Part shown: in pieces, positions 28,572 to 39,514 of the stretch
How the letters are laid out: every line of letters starts with the position of its first letter
How positions within the stretch are numbered: position 1 is the first letter of the stretch
From: Pedobacter frigidisoli
Lineage (GTDB): Bacteria; Bacteroidota; Bacteroidia; Sphingobacteriales; Sphingobacteriaceae
Length of the DNA: 64,000 bases
Assembly: GCF_004331675.1 (NCBI RefSeq)
Contig: NZ_SJSN01000006.1
Location: 1-64,000 of the forward strand
Direction of reading: 5' to 3'
Made by a program: the position numbers and the translations under genes
Notes under the pieces: model-generated
The model's database searches: none
The model's input: the letters and a program-made list of their open reading frames with translations, nothing else
What the model was told of the DNA's origin: nothing

Positions 28572-31500
28572 TTATACTTTACCAAATTCGAAATCTGCAA
28601 AATTATCCTTATCCTCTATTTTTACAGTCCTATTTTGTGGAGGATATTGCGTTACAGATGGTGTTACCGTAATTTGATACTGACCGAGCTGTAACAAAAT
28701 GTTATAGTAAGATCCCGTGAACTGTTGCGTTTTAATTAACGCATCGCCTTGTCGTGCTGTTATGGTAAAAGCCTTAACACCGGTAACTCTTCCGCTAAGC
28801 TCAAATTCTTGCTGGGCAATTGTACCCACGGCAATAAAGAAACTCAATTTTGATGCTCCAACTTCTTCTCCAGTTTCCTTTTCTTTGATCACATAATCAA
28901 ATTCATCGATTACAACCATTTGTGATAACGATTTTCGATCGAGGTTTTTGGGATCTAACGTATAAACCAACACCTGCCGTTTTTTATCTGGCATAGGTTC
29001 ATAAACCTCTTCCTCAAAAGTAATTGCACCATATTTTGGGTCTGATTTTACCGCTACTTCATAAAAATCTGGATGGTATAAATTATTTAAAACCTGAACT
29101 TTACTAATAGTGGCTTTGCTTTGGTTATAAGCTACTATTCTGGAAATTGGCACGGCTAATGGCGTTAATTCCTTGTTCTTGGCATCTTTTGGATTACAAT
29201 CACAGCAACTATCATCTTCGTAAACTGTAAAATCGGCGATTACATTAGCACCCAAATTCTTCAAGCCATTGTCTCCAATTTTTTCAGCCATGGCATTGAA
29301 CTCTTTGTTAAACTTGGTCTCAAAATCTGTAAGAAACTTATTTCTAGTGATTCTTTTTGCAGCAACCACAACTTCCTCTAATACATCATCTTTTTCTTCT
29401 TCAACTGCTTTTCTTTTTATATTCAACAAATCTAACCGACTTTGGTATTCTTGCTGAGTATCCATTTCCTCCTTAGTTTTCTTATCAATTTCTTCAGTAA
29501 TCCCTATGCGTTTGTTTTCTAAATCAATTTTCAAGGCATTTGAAACCTCTTTAATTTCCTTATTCTCATCTTTAATAGCACTTTTACGCAAAACATTAAC
29601 CTTATCCTCAAATTCTTTTTTAAGTGATTCTTCGGCTTTGGAAATGGTTTCACTATTTGTCGTGCTAAACAAAGCTTTCTTACGGGTAAGTAATTCTGAA
29701 TTTAATTCTTCTTCGCCTTTTTTAATTTGATCTTCATTTAGTACCACGCGATTTTTAACCTCAGCTACTTTTACTTCGAGTGCTTTATCTACCTCAAATT
29801 CGGCTCGTTTAATATCTTCAGCTTTTGTTTTAATTACTTCTTGAATACTTTGCAGCTTAACTTTATATGTGGCATGGATTGCATCTTCTGCCAGTTTCAA
29901 TTCACTTAATTTTTCCAATCGAGAATTGCCTAGCGATACCTGCGGCCTGGTGACTATTTCGCTTTCCTTTCCCGTATGATATAACAAGAGCAAGGTATTG
30001 CCGCGTTCGGCTCCAGCAAGATGCTCCGCTGCACTATCTCTTAAATAATCTGCTAATGATTTATTGATATTTAAACTCGAATTTCGCTGTTTTCGAGTAT
30101 CCATAATCGTTCCGATGGTTACATAAGGCCGAATCATAATCACATTTAAAGCTCTATGAATCAAACTACCAATCATTAAATAGGAGAGCAACTCTTTGTC
30201 TTTTTCCTTGTTAATAATGCTAACAAGAGTTTTCATTGCGTCAACATACAGGTCTAGAAAACCGGTGTATTTCATCTTAAATTCTTGATCCTTAAAATCA
30301 GAAAACTCCAATGTCATTAATGAAATTAAATCTTCGATATTGGCATTAAACCTTGATATCCAATTTAAAACATCTTTTTCGATATCATCTTTAGCATCTT
30401 CTGCCTTAACTTTTATGGTGGTAATTTTGGTGTAATCTGTCCGATTTATCTTTTCGGAAACAGTACCCATTTTAATAAAATTCTTATTTAAAGTGGCAAA
30501 GGTTTTAACCTTATCAACATTAACCTTTGGTGCTTCAGCAGTTGCGCCGTTTGCATTGGGACTTTCAGCGGCTGGCTCCTTTTCGTTACCCATCACATTG
30601 TCGAAAGCATCTTTAGCCGCATCAACTACATCATCAAATCTTCCAGCCATATTTTCGGCCAAATTGCTGTATTTAATGAGGTTATTGAGGTAGTACAACA
30701 TCAAATTCCTCCAAGCTAAATATTGTGAATCAAGGTCAGGATAGCGACAGTTGCTCGTTACAGAACCACCAACGCCCATAAAAATTGATCTAACCTTTAA
30801 TGGCAAATTGAACCTACGCTGCATTTTTTTGTATTGATTAACAGCGGTTGCTTGGTCTAAACTTAAATGCCCCTCTAATCGGAAGAAATTCTGATCATTG
30901 AAATTATAAAACAGCGGTGCAGATAATTTATCTAATCCATATTCTTGGGCTTCCAACGGCAATTGATAATGATAACTTAGCGGCTTTCCATTATCGCAAC
31001 CGTGGCAAAGCGATTCGTTCCAATACTTTTCAAAATCACTATTATTAGGATCAAAATAAATTGGCAATGTCCTTTTACCTATATTTTGCCATTTTTCTTT
31101 ACTAGGCGTAGCCAAAACGCCCTTTTTGCCTTTTTCTGTTAAATCATCGAAATAGCCATCGAGCATGGTCATTGTTCTTCCGAAAATAGAAACCACTTTC
31201 TTGCTCCAATCTTTGTGTTCATTAAAAAGGGGTGAATATTCAAATTCTTGGCGATTAATTGATGGCGGACAGTCTATCGATCCAAGCATTAAATGCATCG
31301 GAAAAGCATCTGCATTGGGCAAAGTAGAACTATTTAGGTGCATTGCTGCACAACGGAGTTCTTCATAAGACTTTATAATATCCTCAAAAGCATCATAAAC
31401 ATATTGAAAGCCGTAAGCAGTTCCATTTAGGTATTTCGATGCCAAATCCATCAGCTTATTTTCCCAATTAGCACGGATTGTGCCGATATCTGTGTTTTGA

Positions 31501-32246
31501 AAATTGCGCTGTAGAATCGGTAATTCTTTAAAAATAATTTCCAGTTGATTGGTTACATCGGCCAAAATAGCTGCTACCGGACTTAAATAACTATTTACTA
31601 AATCTGCATAATTCCTAGCCTCAGCTGGTGTGATCAATGCCCGGGGATAATTTATTGTTTCGAGATTGTATAACGCAGGATACTTCGCACCACCTCTATT
31701 CGCATTTGATGCATTAATTTTATTTAAGTCATCGATGGTAATTAAAAGCTTCCGAACAGTGAAAGTCTTTTCGATCCCTAAATCATCGCAGCTTTTCCCT
31801 AAACAACTTTGGAGGTTCTTCGTTGCTGGCTCCAAGAAAAGTAGCACAATGTAATTACTTAATATCAAGCCAGAATCTATCTGTTTTGCTCCAGTGGCTA
31901 AAGCATTTTCTGCTGTAAACAATTCCAATAAGGGAACATCATTCCCTAAGCCATCCATAAAATAAGGATAAATTAATCCCTCTGGAAGTTTGTATTCCTT
32001 GTAGTGAGTTAGATTACAATCGCCTAACGAAATTAAAAAGCCCCATGAAGTAACACCCACACCCTTAGCAATATTAACTTGATTCGAATTAATATTTACT
32101 TCAAGTCCATAAGCAATACCTCTACCAATCAATCGAGTTCTGGTTAGCCTATTTTCCTGAAAAAGAAAATCTTGCATGGTGTTAAGCTGACCAGCAGTAA
32201 GTACTTGATTTTCTTCAAAAACGGTGGTTGTATTAATGAGTTCCAT
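28572..32246 (-). CDS. Large eCIS-associated protein in the tail-fibre slot, unknown function
   Basis: A 1224-residue protein between the Afp12-like baseplate protein and the tape measure, where Afp13 tail fibres are found. It does not look like an adenovirus-type fibre. The N-terminus (VLTAGQLNTMQDFLFQENRL, GIAYGLEV, GVGVTSWGFLI) is a globular block I have seen in Bacteroidota eCIS genes. Residues about 780-1000 are a long charged coiled coil (repeated EE/KK/KAE). Then come a Cys cluster (CCDC) and C-terminal beta-sandwich domains ending in NRTVKIEDKDNFADFEFGKV. CHGC also occurs in the middle. It may form baseplate appendages, a cage-like extension or a receptor-binding part. No signal peptide. 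Confidence 0.7.
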   Translation of the reverse strand: MELINTTTVFEENQVLTAGQLNTMQDFLFQENRLTRTRLIGRGIAYGLEVNINSNQVNIAKGVGVTSWGFLISLGDCNLTHYKEYKLPEGLIYPYFMDGLGNDVPLLELFTAENALATGAKQIDSGLILSNYIVLLFLEPATKNLQSCLGKSCDDLGIEKTFTVRKLLITIDDLNKINASNANRGGAKYPALYNLETINYPRALITPAEARNYADLVNSYLSPVAAILADVTNQLEIIFKELPILQRNFQNTDIGTIRANWENKLMDLASKYLNGTAYGFQYVYDAFEDIIKSYEELRCAAMHLNSSTLPNADAFPMHLMLGSIDCPPSINRQEFEYSPLFNEHKDWSKKVVSIFGRTMTMLDGYFDDLTEKGKKGVLATPSKEKWQNIGKRTLPIYFDPNNSDFEKYWNESLCHGCDNGKPLSYHYQLPLEAQEYGLDKLSAPLFYNFNDQNFFRLEGHLSLDQATAVNQYKKMQRRFNLPLKVRSIFMGVGGSVTSNCRYPDLDSQYLAWRNLMLYYLNNLIKYSNLAENMAGRFDDVVDAAKDAFDNVMGNEKEPAAESPNANGATAEAPKVNVDKVKTFATLNKNFIKMGTVSEKINRTDYTKITTIKVKAEDAKDDIEKDVLNWISRFNANIEDLISLMTLEFSDFKDQEFKMKYTGFLDLYVDAMKTLVSIINKEKDKELLSYLMIGSLIHRALNVIMIRPYVTIGTIMDTRKQRNSSLNINKSLADYLRDSAAEHLAGAERGNTLLLLYHTGKESEIVTRPQVSLGNSRLEKLSELKLAEDAIHATYKVKLQSIQEVIKTKAEDIKRAEFEVDKALEVKVAEVKNRVVLNEDQIKKGEEELNSELLTRKKALFSTTNSETISKAEESLKKEFEDKVNVLRKSAIKDENKEIKEVSNALKIDLENKRIGITEEIDKKTKEEMDTQQEYQSRLDLLNIKRKAVEEEKDDVLEEVVVAAKRITRNKFLTDFETKFNKEFNAMAEKIGDNGLKNLGANVIADFTVYEDDSCCDCNPKDAKNKELTPLAVPISRIVAYNQSKATISKVQVLNNLYHPDFYEVAVKSDPKYGAITFEEEVYEPMPDKKRQVLVYTLDPKNLDRKSLSQMVVIDEFDYVIKEKETGEEVGASKLSFFIAVGTIAQQEFELSGRVTGVKAFTITARQGDALIKTQQFTGSYYNILLQLGQYQITVTPSVTQYPPQNRTVKIEDKDNFADFEFGKV

Positions 32247-32257
32247 AGCTTAGATTT

Positions 32258-35200
32258 TTAAAAAATGCCAATGTTAGTTTGATTGAGGATAAGCGTGTTC
32301 TTTTGTACTTCGTTTTCATTGCAACTGTGCAGTTTGCCCGATGGATAAACACTCCTTAAACCTTGAATAATCTCTATAAAATTTTTAAGCGCCTGCACCC
32401 TTTCAACGTCTCCCGAACTGGTAGTGTTGATTTGAATAAGCCAATTCTTGTATGCTTTCTCAAATTGCCCCATTTGTAAAGGGCTAACCCAGCAAATATT
32501 CATTGCAACATGTGCTGGGCTTTCTTCTCGTAAGGTTTTCTCTATAAAGTTTCTGAAATTTCGATCTCTAAATCGATCAGGCCAATATGGTAAAACAGCC
32601 GTCATAACGAAGCTGTAAGTATCGGTTATCTTGCATTGTTCGCAATCTACATCGTTATGGATGTTCAGCAATTTATCGGAATTATTTTTTTTTGGTCGTA
32701 GGAGTAAGTGTTCGATCAAGTGAATTCCCTCCCGATCGATAAAGGTTTTATTGAAAAAGCTGACCATGTCCTGAACAGCCAACTTCTCCTTTACAGCCCT
32801 AATGGTAATTGTTTTTGGTGTTATACTTTTAATAGAAAATAGATTATCATACAGTATTTTAGCATTTACTATATGATCCAACACTATAGATGAAATAATG
32901 GTAGTTTTGTTGTCTGTATAACTGATTTTCAAGATTTCAAATTCAATTAAAATCACTGGCGATTTTATCAAAGTCATTTTATCTCCAACACGCATGCGTG
33001 AAGTGAGATCTAAACCATCAAAGCTTAATTCACGACCGTTATCGCTGACTTCAGCAGTAAAGGTTTCTGTAAACTTGACTTTTCCATCGGGATAATTATT
33101 TGGCAAGGTCTCGTTAATCTCTATTTTAATATTCGGTCCGGTGGCTACAGTATTATTAACAGTATAAGTGCCATTATTAGACAACGAATCAACAATTTTT
33201 AATTGTGGAGTGTAGGCACTGTCCTCAATAATTTCAGCCAATGGGCCATTATAGTTCTTACTTTGATGTTTCCCAATTGTATTTCCATAGATATCAAATA
33301 CCTCAAAACGATAGTTTGGCTCATAATTGATTACGTGTTCAGGGTCGAAACGGTAGTAATCAACGTCAGAGGCAAACCTAATCAGCTTCCAAAGCAAACT
33401 AATCTCTGTATTCATTAAAGTTTCAGCATCATCCAAACCTGTAACTTCTGGCCCCTCTATATCTCCTTTAAGAATTATTTTTCTCACAAGAGCATCCTTA
33501 GGCTGATCGAATAATTGATATTTTATTTTGTGTAAATATGGAACGGTAGTTTTGACAACAGTGTGCGTTAACACCTCGAAATAAGCCAGTATTGGTGGTG
33601 CTAAATTCTTTCTATTTGCTAAATTATTGTTATATAATTCATTATTAACCAATATTATATGATCGCTAATTAAAGTTTTAGCACCGATTAAAGTCAGTGC
33701 TGTATTTTTACTCTGTGCAATAATATTTTCGCTAACAAGATCATCAAATAACACTATTTGATATTTATTTAGAGCCGAACCAGATATGATTTTATAATTA
33801 TTTTGATGTACTCCTGCACTAATCATTTTCTCCATTCCGGATTTAGCAAGCAGTTCATTTTTAAAGGGATTATTACCTTGAAAATAAACCTTGCCACCAG
33901 ACTTTGTCTCAATACTCCATACGGTACCTGTTTTTAAAACCCTAAACTGATGAGAGAAAAAAAGATCTTCGGGCTTCTTTGGATCAATCCCAAGTAGCAT
34001 GCTAACGCGTTTTTCATACCCAGAAACGTTCTTGTAAAACCAGCTTAGTTCGTTTTTATAATTGAAAGCCTTACCGCGGTTGCTGCTAATCTCTGGATAC
34101 GAATTTAAAAATGCTAGCTTATCTTTTATCAGCTCTGCTCCTGCTTTTTGCCCATCTATGGTATAGGCAATCAAAGCATAATCACTAAATTGTTCGCAGA
34201 AACGTGAAAGCAAATGATCCAAGAAACGGTTTTTCCGCTTTTCAAAATCGTCCTTTGTTTCAGTAATTGCTTGCAGTTGGTTGCTATAATTATCAGCAAA
34301 TATCTCTTGACTATTCGCATTCGGCACAACATCAAGGGTTGCTGAAGTTAATGGCTCGCCGAAATAAGTCTTATTTAACAGTGGTTGGCCATATTGATCT
34401 AATTCTTGATTAAGACTAAAAAGTGATTTCAATCCATTTACTTGTTGCAGATAACCATAGAGCATTTGATCAAAAAACGAAAGAAATCCCTTGAATTGTT
34501 TTGCATCCGTAATTCTTTCATTTCGAGCATCGTTATCTATCGGCAAATTTGGAATGCCGTCAGACCCGACGCCATAAACCAATGGAAAATCTTCTTGGAT
34601 TGAGGTGTAATCCGTAGTTTCTCGCCATTTACCAGCGGGCAAAGGGCGATCTAGAATTGGGTTTTCTGGATAGCGTTTTCTAGAATTGGAAAACAATTCC
34701 TTGTACCTCATATCCATATCATCTTTATCGAAAGAGAATGGCAAATTATTTTTGTAGAAAGAAAGGTTTGATAGTTCAGGTGATAATCGTGGTACATAAA
34801 GTTGATCAATAGCCAAGGACATGCACCATTTGACACTTTTTTGAGCGATGGTTTCGTCGTTATCTTCCGGGTAATTGGCCAATTGTAAGCCACTTACCGA
34901 TCGCACTACTTTTTTGCCCTCAACCTCAATATCCATCATAATCTGGATGAGATCACTCACTCGGATGGTGCATTTTTGAGTTGATGCATTTAATTCATCA
35001 TCATCTATAAAACCATGTTCCAAAGCAGGTCCATCGAAAATATCCTCTGTAGATTTACCTTTCGCTTTTATATCGGGCAAACTATAGAAAAGAACATCTG
35101 GAGATAGGAAGCGAGAAATTTCGAAATAGATTTTTGCTGCAACTGTAGCCGCATCTGCAAATGGGTCGATTTCTACATCACCACAAATAGCAATTTGTTC

Positions 35201-36196
35201 TACTTTTAAAGCCCGTGTATTGAAATAATCCTCACAAAGCGGACGATTATCATTCAACCTATCTTCAGCTTTTTTTAGGATGCTTTTAACAATCGCAATT
35301 TTTGTTTTGTAGCGTTGCAAAATCCCATCCGTGGCCACGAAAATAAAATTATTAATGTTGTCATCCAGAAGATTTAGATCTGGAATATCTACAGGCACAC
35401 TTGCAATTGTTTTTATCCCCTTTAAAGTAACTGTGGCATCCAAATCATTGCTATCCCAAAGCAGATATCCAGTTGGCATTTCATCAAATTCAACTTTTAT
35501 GCTTTTGATTTTTGAAGTAATCGATGCATCGTTTTCAAAATCTACGCCAGAATCATCCCAACGAGGAAAATGAATAGTAATCTCTACTTCTACGCCGTCT
35601 AATAGCGGATCCACAAAATCGTTAATGATGTATGTACCAGAAAGTGAATTGGAATTTAAATCGCCATGATTTATAGATTGATCGAATTCAAACAAAAAAT
35701 TATATAATCCCTTAAGAAAGAACCCATTCGGATCAGTTGATGTAGGAAAATAATCGAGTTTTTCTTTAACCTTATCAACATATAATTTCATTTCAGATTC
35801 GACAGATGGCGTTACCCAAGCATTTTTTATACCTATCGTTTCTCCACCAACTTGCACTGCAACATCCATCAGCAGTTTCCGAAAATCTTTAATCGTTACT
35901 GGGCCATTGTGCAAAATCTGCCTAGCTGTAAAAAAGTTTTTGAAATCGATATCCGCTTCAGCATTCGGATTATTCGCAAGCAAATCTTGCATATCGAACG
36001 TTAAGCGATAACCTAAATCGGTAATTGCATAGCAAAGCGCCTCTAATGTTGTTACACCAGGATCGTGAAGATTGTAATCTGTCCAAGTGTTTTTACTCAA
36101 CTCTTGAATCCGCTGCAAACCCTTTTCCCGCAGCTTGTCGAAATGCATACTTTCCAAGGGAGGATTTTCTTTCGATATGATTGTTAAGTTGCTCAT
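32258..36196 (-). CDS. eCIS baseplate protein, Afp12-like
   Basis: A 1312-residue structural protein, distant relative of phage baseplate wedge proteins (gp6/gpJ type). The family start is clear: KLREKGLQRIQELS, then TDYNLHDPGVTTLEALCYAI and TDLGYRL. Near the C-terminus CEQCKITDTYSFVMTAVLPY, WPDRFRDRNF and EESPAHVAMNICWVS form the signature that marks Bacteroidota Afp12 homologues. The central 900 residues contain beta-rich inserted domains. The stop is 11 bases before the next ATG, and the start follows the previous stop directly. Together with the next larger protein it forms the ring that holds spike and sheath. Confidence 0.88.
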   Translation of the reverse strand: MSNLTIISKENPPLESMHFDKLREKGLQRIQELSKNTWTDYNLHDPGVTTLEALCYAITDLGYRLTFDMQDLLANNPNAEADIDFKNFFTARQILHNGPVTIKDFRKLLMDVAVQVGGETIGIKNAWVTPSVESEMKLYVDKVKEKLDYFPTSTDPNGFFLKGLYNFLFEFDQSINHGDLNSNSLSGTYIINDFVDPLLDGVEVEITIHFPRWDDSGVDFENDASITSKIKSIKVEFDEMPTGYLLWDSNDLDATVTLKGIKTIASVPVDIPDLNLLDDNINNFIFVATDGILQRYKTKIAIVKSILKKAEDRLNDNRPLCEDYFNTRALKVEQIAICGDVEIDPFADAATVAAKIYFEISRFLSPDVLFYSLPDIKAKGKSTEDIFDGPALEHGFIDDDELNASTQKCTIRVSDLIQIMMDIEVEGKKVVRSVSGLQLANYPEDNDETIAQKSVKWCMSLAIDQLYVPRLSPELSNLSFYKNNLPFSFDKDDMDMRYKELFSNSRKRYPENPILDRPLPAGKWRETTDYTSIQEDFPLVYGVGSDGIPNLPIDNDARNERITDAKQFKGFLSFFDQMLYGYLQQVNGLKSLFSLNQELDQYGQPLLNKTYFGEPLTSATLDVVPNANSQEIFADNYSNQLQAITETKDDFEKRKNRFLDHLLSRFCEQFSDYALIAYTIDGQKAGAELIKDKLAFLNSYPEISSNRGKAFNYKNELSWFYKNVSGYEKRVSMLLGIDPKKPEDLFFSHQFRVLKTGTVWSIETKSGGKVYFQGNNPFKNELLAKSGMEKMISAGVHQNNYKIISGSALNKYQIVLFDDLVSENIIAQSKNTALTLIGAKTLISDHIILVNNELYNNNLANRKNLAPPILAYFEVLTHTVVKTTVPYLHKIKYQLFDQPKDALVRKIILKGDIEGPEVTGLDDAETLMNTEISLLWKLIRFASDVDYYRFDPEHVINYEPNYRFEVFDIYGNTIGKHQSKNYNGPLAEIIEDSAYTPQLKIVDSLSNNGTYTVNNTVATGPNIKIEINETLPNNYPDGKVKFTETFTAEVSDNGRELSFDGLDLTSRMRVGDKMTLIKSPVILIEFEILKISYTDNKTTIISSIVLDHIVNAKILYDNLFSIKSITPKTITIRAVKEKLAVQDMVSFFNKTFIDREGIHLIEHLLLRPKKNNSDKLLNIHNDVDCEQCKITDTYSFVMTAVLPYWPDRFRDRNFRNFIEKTLREESPAHVAMNICWVSPLQMGQFEKAYKNWLIQINTTSSGDVERVQALKNFIEIIQGLRSVYPSGKLHSCNENEVQKNTLILNQTNIGIF

Positions 36197-39100
36197 TTAG
36201 TTACAACCACATTCATTTACCGGAACAAACTGTTTAGTTGATTTTATGATATTATCTTCGCAATCTACACATGCACAATCTGGATTTTCAATGCCAGCAA
36301 TATCATTTATATTTAAAATACTATGTTCAGGAAAAGAGGTTAAAATACTGGCAGCAGTTGCTGTTTCTGCCCGTTCAAGATCCCTAGTAGATATATCTTC
36401 TAGACCAGCAGGGCGAATAAGAAACATTTTAAAACAAGTAATATAATCTACATAACTCAGTTTCTCGAGTTGATAGATTAGGGTAGATTTCTCAATTTTT
36501 CCACCAAATTCTAATTGCACAGCATTGTTGTTCGTCCAAGGCGCCAACAAGCCCCTAATTCGTTCTTTGAGCATTGGCAAATAGATATTTTCTTCGTAAC
36601 CATCTTTTAACTTAACATGAAAATGAAGCTTAATTTCTTCGTAAATTGGATTTTGGACATTCAATTGTGCAAATGCAGAATTCTTTTTATTGATAAAACC
36701 CTTAATTTCTTCAAGTGTATTTTTCGAAACCATAGGCTTTAAAGGATTTGGGGCATTCGAAATCGAGATATCTGGAACGGCGATAATGGTAACAGCACCC
36801 GGCGACAATGAGTTATAAGTACCGACATTGCCATTATAACTTGTGTGGCTGATACATTTAGCTGTATAAATATTTGGAAACTGCGCTAAAATTAACCGCT
36901 CATAATCCCACAAAGTGATGGATCTTCCCTTATGCCTAAGCCTTTCACTTACCCGCAAATAATATTCATTTCCATTTTCTGCAGGTTTTCCATCGAAAGA
37001 TCCGTAAGGCTGGGCAACCTTTTTTACCGCAGCATCGGGATTTTTTAGCTTACTAATTACTCTAGCTTCAATAGCTATACTTTCAGGCACAACATCTTCA
37101 TATATAGAAAATTCAGCTTCCGCAGCTTGAGCAGTTATAGAGATAATATCGCAAATAGAAAGCACATCCTTTTGTGCGCTAATTCGCAACCAGACAAAAC
37201 CAGTTGGCAGCAAAGTATTATCTGCATTAACGGTTTTAGGAATGTTAAGGGTAACAATTCCGGTGGTTAATAACCCGTTGGTTTGCTCTCGTAGAATTTC
37301 TATGTTTTTAAAATCATACCAGTTGTTATTTTGCAAATATGCCCAACTCAAAATGGCCTTATCAAAATCAGGATTGGCACTGCCCTCACTCACCTGAAAC
37401 AGTAAGCTTAATTGCTGAGGCACAACAACATCAACCAACCCAATGTATAACTCACCTTCGTTTACAAAATTTGGCAACAAATAAACCACGCCTTTATTTT
37501 TAAAAGGATGAACTTCTGCTTGTCCGAATGGCGCTGAAACATAGAACTGATGAACTCTATTGTCGTATATGTTTTTTGAATCTACTGTAGGCGTCAACTG
37601 AATGGTTGTTTCGCAAGTATAACTCAAACTTAGATTTTGAATGAGTGGCGTATAAGGCGCATTTGGTAATTCTATTGTTGATAAATCTTCCTTAACGTTA
37701 TTTAAAACGTCCCTACTGTAGGCCAATTGGTAATCTGCGTGGCCGAATTTTCCATCAGTAAACTTTAATTTTAAAAAACCACGTTCAGAATTTAGATCGT
37801 AACCATCGCCAGCATTTGTATTGTAATTTGACTTCAACGTTGTTGGAACAGACAAATTAGACTTAAATAATGCAACAGGCGCTGCTGCATCTGATGTACC
37901 GAATAAACTTACTTTCTGCGGAGCTGCAGGTGGTAATGGAATCCAGCTACGATGATCGAGATAGGAAACCTCAGCCTTAAAACTAGAATTGTTAACGTAA
38001 TTGCTAAACAAGGTCTTAATTTCATCCTTTTCCCAATATTTTGGAATAACAGATAACATTTGTGCCACCGAAGAATCTTTCGTTGTAGTGTCACTCTTAA
38101 TTTTTGAAATTGGTGTAGTATCTGCAAGTGTTTTTACATCAGCGTCATCAGTAGTCGTTCCAATCTTTGCTGAAGACGATGCCAATGCGATGGTTTGCAT
38201 CATGACTAAAGGAAGAAACTCATATAGCTTTGCTGGTTCTGCATAAGATTTATAATAATTATTGAAAGCCATGCCTGGCAAGTTCAAAAACTCAAAACTT
38301 AGGTTTAACGTTTTTAATTCATGCTGAAAAACCTCAGAACTACCGATATAAAAATTGGCGCCAATGGTTGGTATCGAACCAAAAGGTTCCATTGGTTTTG
38401 AGGCATCTAACTTGCCCAAGCTATTTTGCACCAAAAGATTTTTAACTTCCCTAACATCAGTATTAATTTTGACGCTGCTTATTGGCGCAAACATCAATGA
38501 GTTATAAAGTCCGCTAGTGGGAATTAATTCGATCTTAACCACAGGATATGTGGCTCTAAAATCTTCCAAATGAAGCTTTAAATCGTAATCGATAATCTTC
38601 TGATTGGTTTCATCAGCAAAAAGAACCAGCTGTAAAGTGTTAGTATTTATAAACGCTGCAGATTGAATGGCGATTTCTTCCCATCCTTTTTCTGCACTTA
38701 CCAATGCTTTGAAATTCGCTGATGATACTGATGGCGCCGTCTTGTAACCAGCAACCAATTGGATATTTAAGGTGATTTTTCTTTTCCCCTCTGCCATCCT
38801 AAACAACGGCGAAGCAATTGCAAAACCAATCTTTGCTTTTTCACGTTTAATATCACCAAAAGCATCCCAGCTTTTATCTTGATTAACGAAATCGCCACCA
38901 ATTCCATCGCCAGAATTAGTAATTGGTGATCTAGCAATGATACTTTTCTCAACCGAATCAACCAAGATGGATTTTATGCTACCAACCTGAGCGTTACTAA
39001 AACTAAAATCGGAAAGTAATTTATAGAACTGTTCTTTTTTATTGCTGTTTTTACCCGCCTTAAATTCGGTGCTGTCATTTAAGATATATTGAGAAATGTG

Positions 39101-39511
39101 TTTTGCCAACTCCACAGTTAAGTAAACTTTATCTGGCGATGCTGGTTTCTTTTCAAAACCTAAAACTGTTTCAAAAAAATAATCTAAGTGTTTGGCCGTA
39201 AATTGATTTAAGTCTTTCTGTGCGATGGCATATAAATCCAAAAAAGCATCAAAAAGCGCAAGATGGGGTTCGGTTAAGCCATCATTCCTAATTTCATTAA
39301 GATTGAAAACTGTTTGCCAAGTGGTTTTATTTTCAGCACCATTATAGTAGTAATAATTAATATAAGCACTCAAACGCTCTACAAATTGATAAAGTGCTTC
39401 CTTGCTTCGTTCATCAATGGCAACAAAAGATGCATCCAACGCTTGGGGTAAGCGATTTAAACGGTTGGTTCCGTTTCTTGGTGCATTATTTTTATTGCAA
39501 TTTTTACTCAT
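36197..39511 (-). CDS. eCIS baseplate protein, Afp11-like, with Cys-rich tail
   Basis: A 1104-residue baseplate component. The N-terminus after a short Asn/Arg-rich leader has RSKEALYQFVERLSAYINYY. The C-terminal third resembles gpJ (YYLRVSERLRHKGRSITLWD, IYTAKCISH, VTIIAVPDIS, LKERIRGLLAPW). The last 30 residues are Cys-rich (CACVDCEDN and ECGCN), which suggests a metal site or cross-links. It begins three bases after the gp25 stop and abuts the Afp12-like gene with no gap. With Afp12 it forms the wedge of the baseplate. Confidence 0.88.
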   Translation of the reverse strand: MSKNCNKNNAPRNGTNRLNRLPQALDASFVAIDERSKEALYQFVERLSAYINYYYYNGAENKTTWQTVFNLNEIRNDGLTEPHLALFDAFLDLYAIAQKDLNQFTAKHLDYFFETVLGFEKKPASPDKVYLTVELAKHISQYILNDSTEFKAGKNSNKKEQFYKLLSDFSFSNAQVGSIKSILVDSVEKSIIARSPITNSGDGIGGDFVNQDKSWDAFGDIKREKAKIGFAIASPLFRMAEGKRKITLNIQLVAGYKTAPSVSSANFKALVSAEKGWEEIAIQSAAFINTNTLQLVLFADETNQKIIDYDLKLHLEDFRATYPVVKIELIPTSGLYNSLMFAPISSVKINTDVREVKNLLVQNSLGKLDASKPMEPFGSIPTIGANFYIGSSEVFQHELKTLNLSFEFLNLPGMAFNNYYKSYAEPAKLYEFLPLVMMQTIALASSSAKIGTTTDDADVKTLADTTPISKIKSDTTTKDSSVAQMLSVIPKYWEKDEIKTLFSNYVNNSSFKAEVSYLDHRSWIPLPPAAPQKVSLFGTSDAAAPVALFKSNLSVPTTLKSNYNTNAGDGYDLNSERGFLKLKFTDGKFGHADYQLAYSRDVLNNVKEDLSTIELPNAPYTPLIQNLSLSYTCETTIQLTPTVDSKNIYDNRVHQFYVSAPFGQAEVHPFKNKGVVYLLPNFVNEGELYIGLVDVVVPQQLSLLFQVSEGSANPDFDKAILSWAYLQNNNWYDFKNIEILREQTNGLLTTGIVTLNIPKTVNADNTLLPTGFVWLRISAQKDVLSICDIISITAQAAEAEFSIYEDVVPESIAIEARVISKLKNPDAAVKKVAQPYGSFDGKPAENGNEYYLRVSERLRHKGRSITLWDYERLILAQFPNIYTAKCISHTSYNGNVGTYNSLSPGAVTIIAVPDISISNAPNPLKPMVSKNTLEEIKGFINKKNSAFAQLNVQNPIYEEIKLHFHVKLKDGYEENIYLPMLKERIRGLLAPWTNNNAVQLEFGGKIEKSTLIYQLEKLSYVDYITCFKMFLIRPAGLEDISTRDLERAETATAASILTSFPEHSILNINDIAGIENPDCACVDCEDNIIKSTKQFVPVNECGCN

Positions 39512-39514
39512 TTT

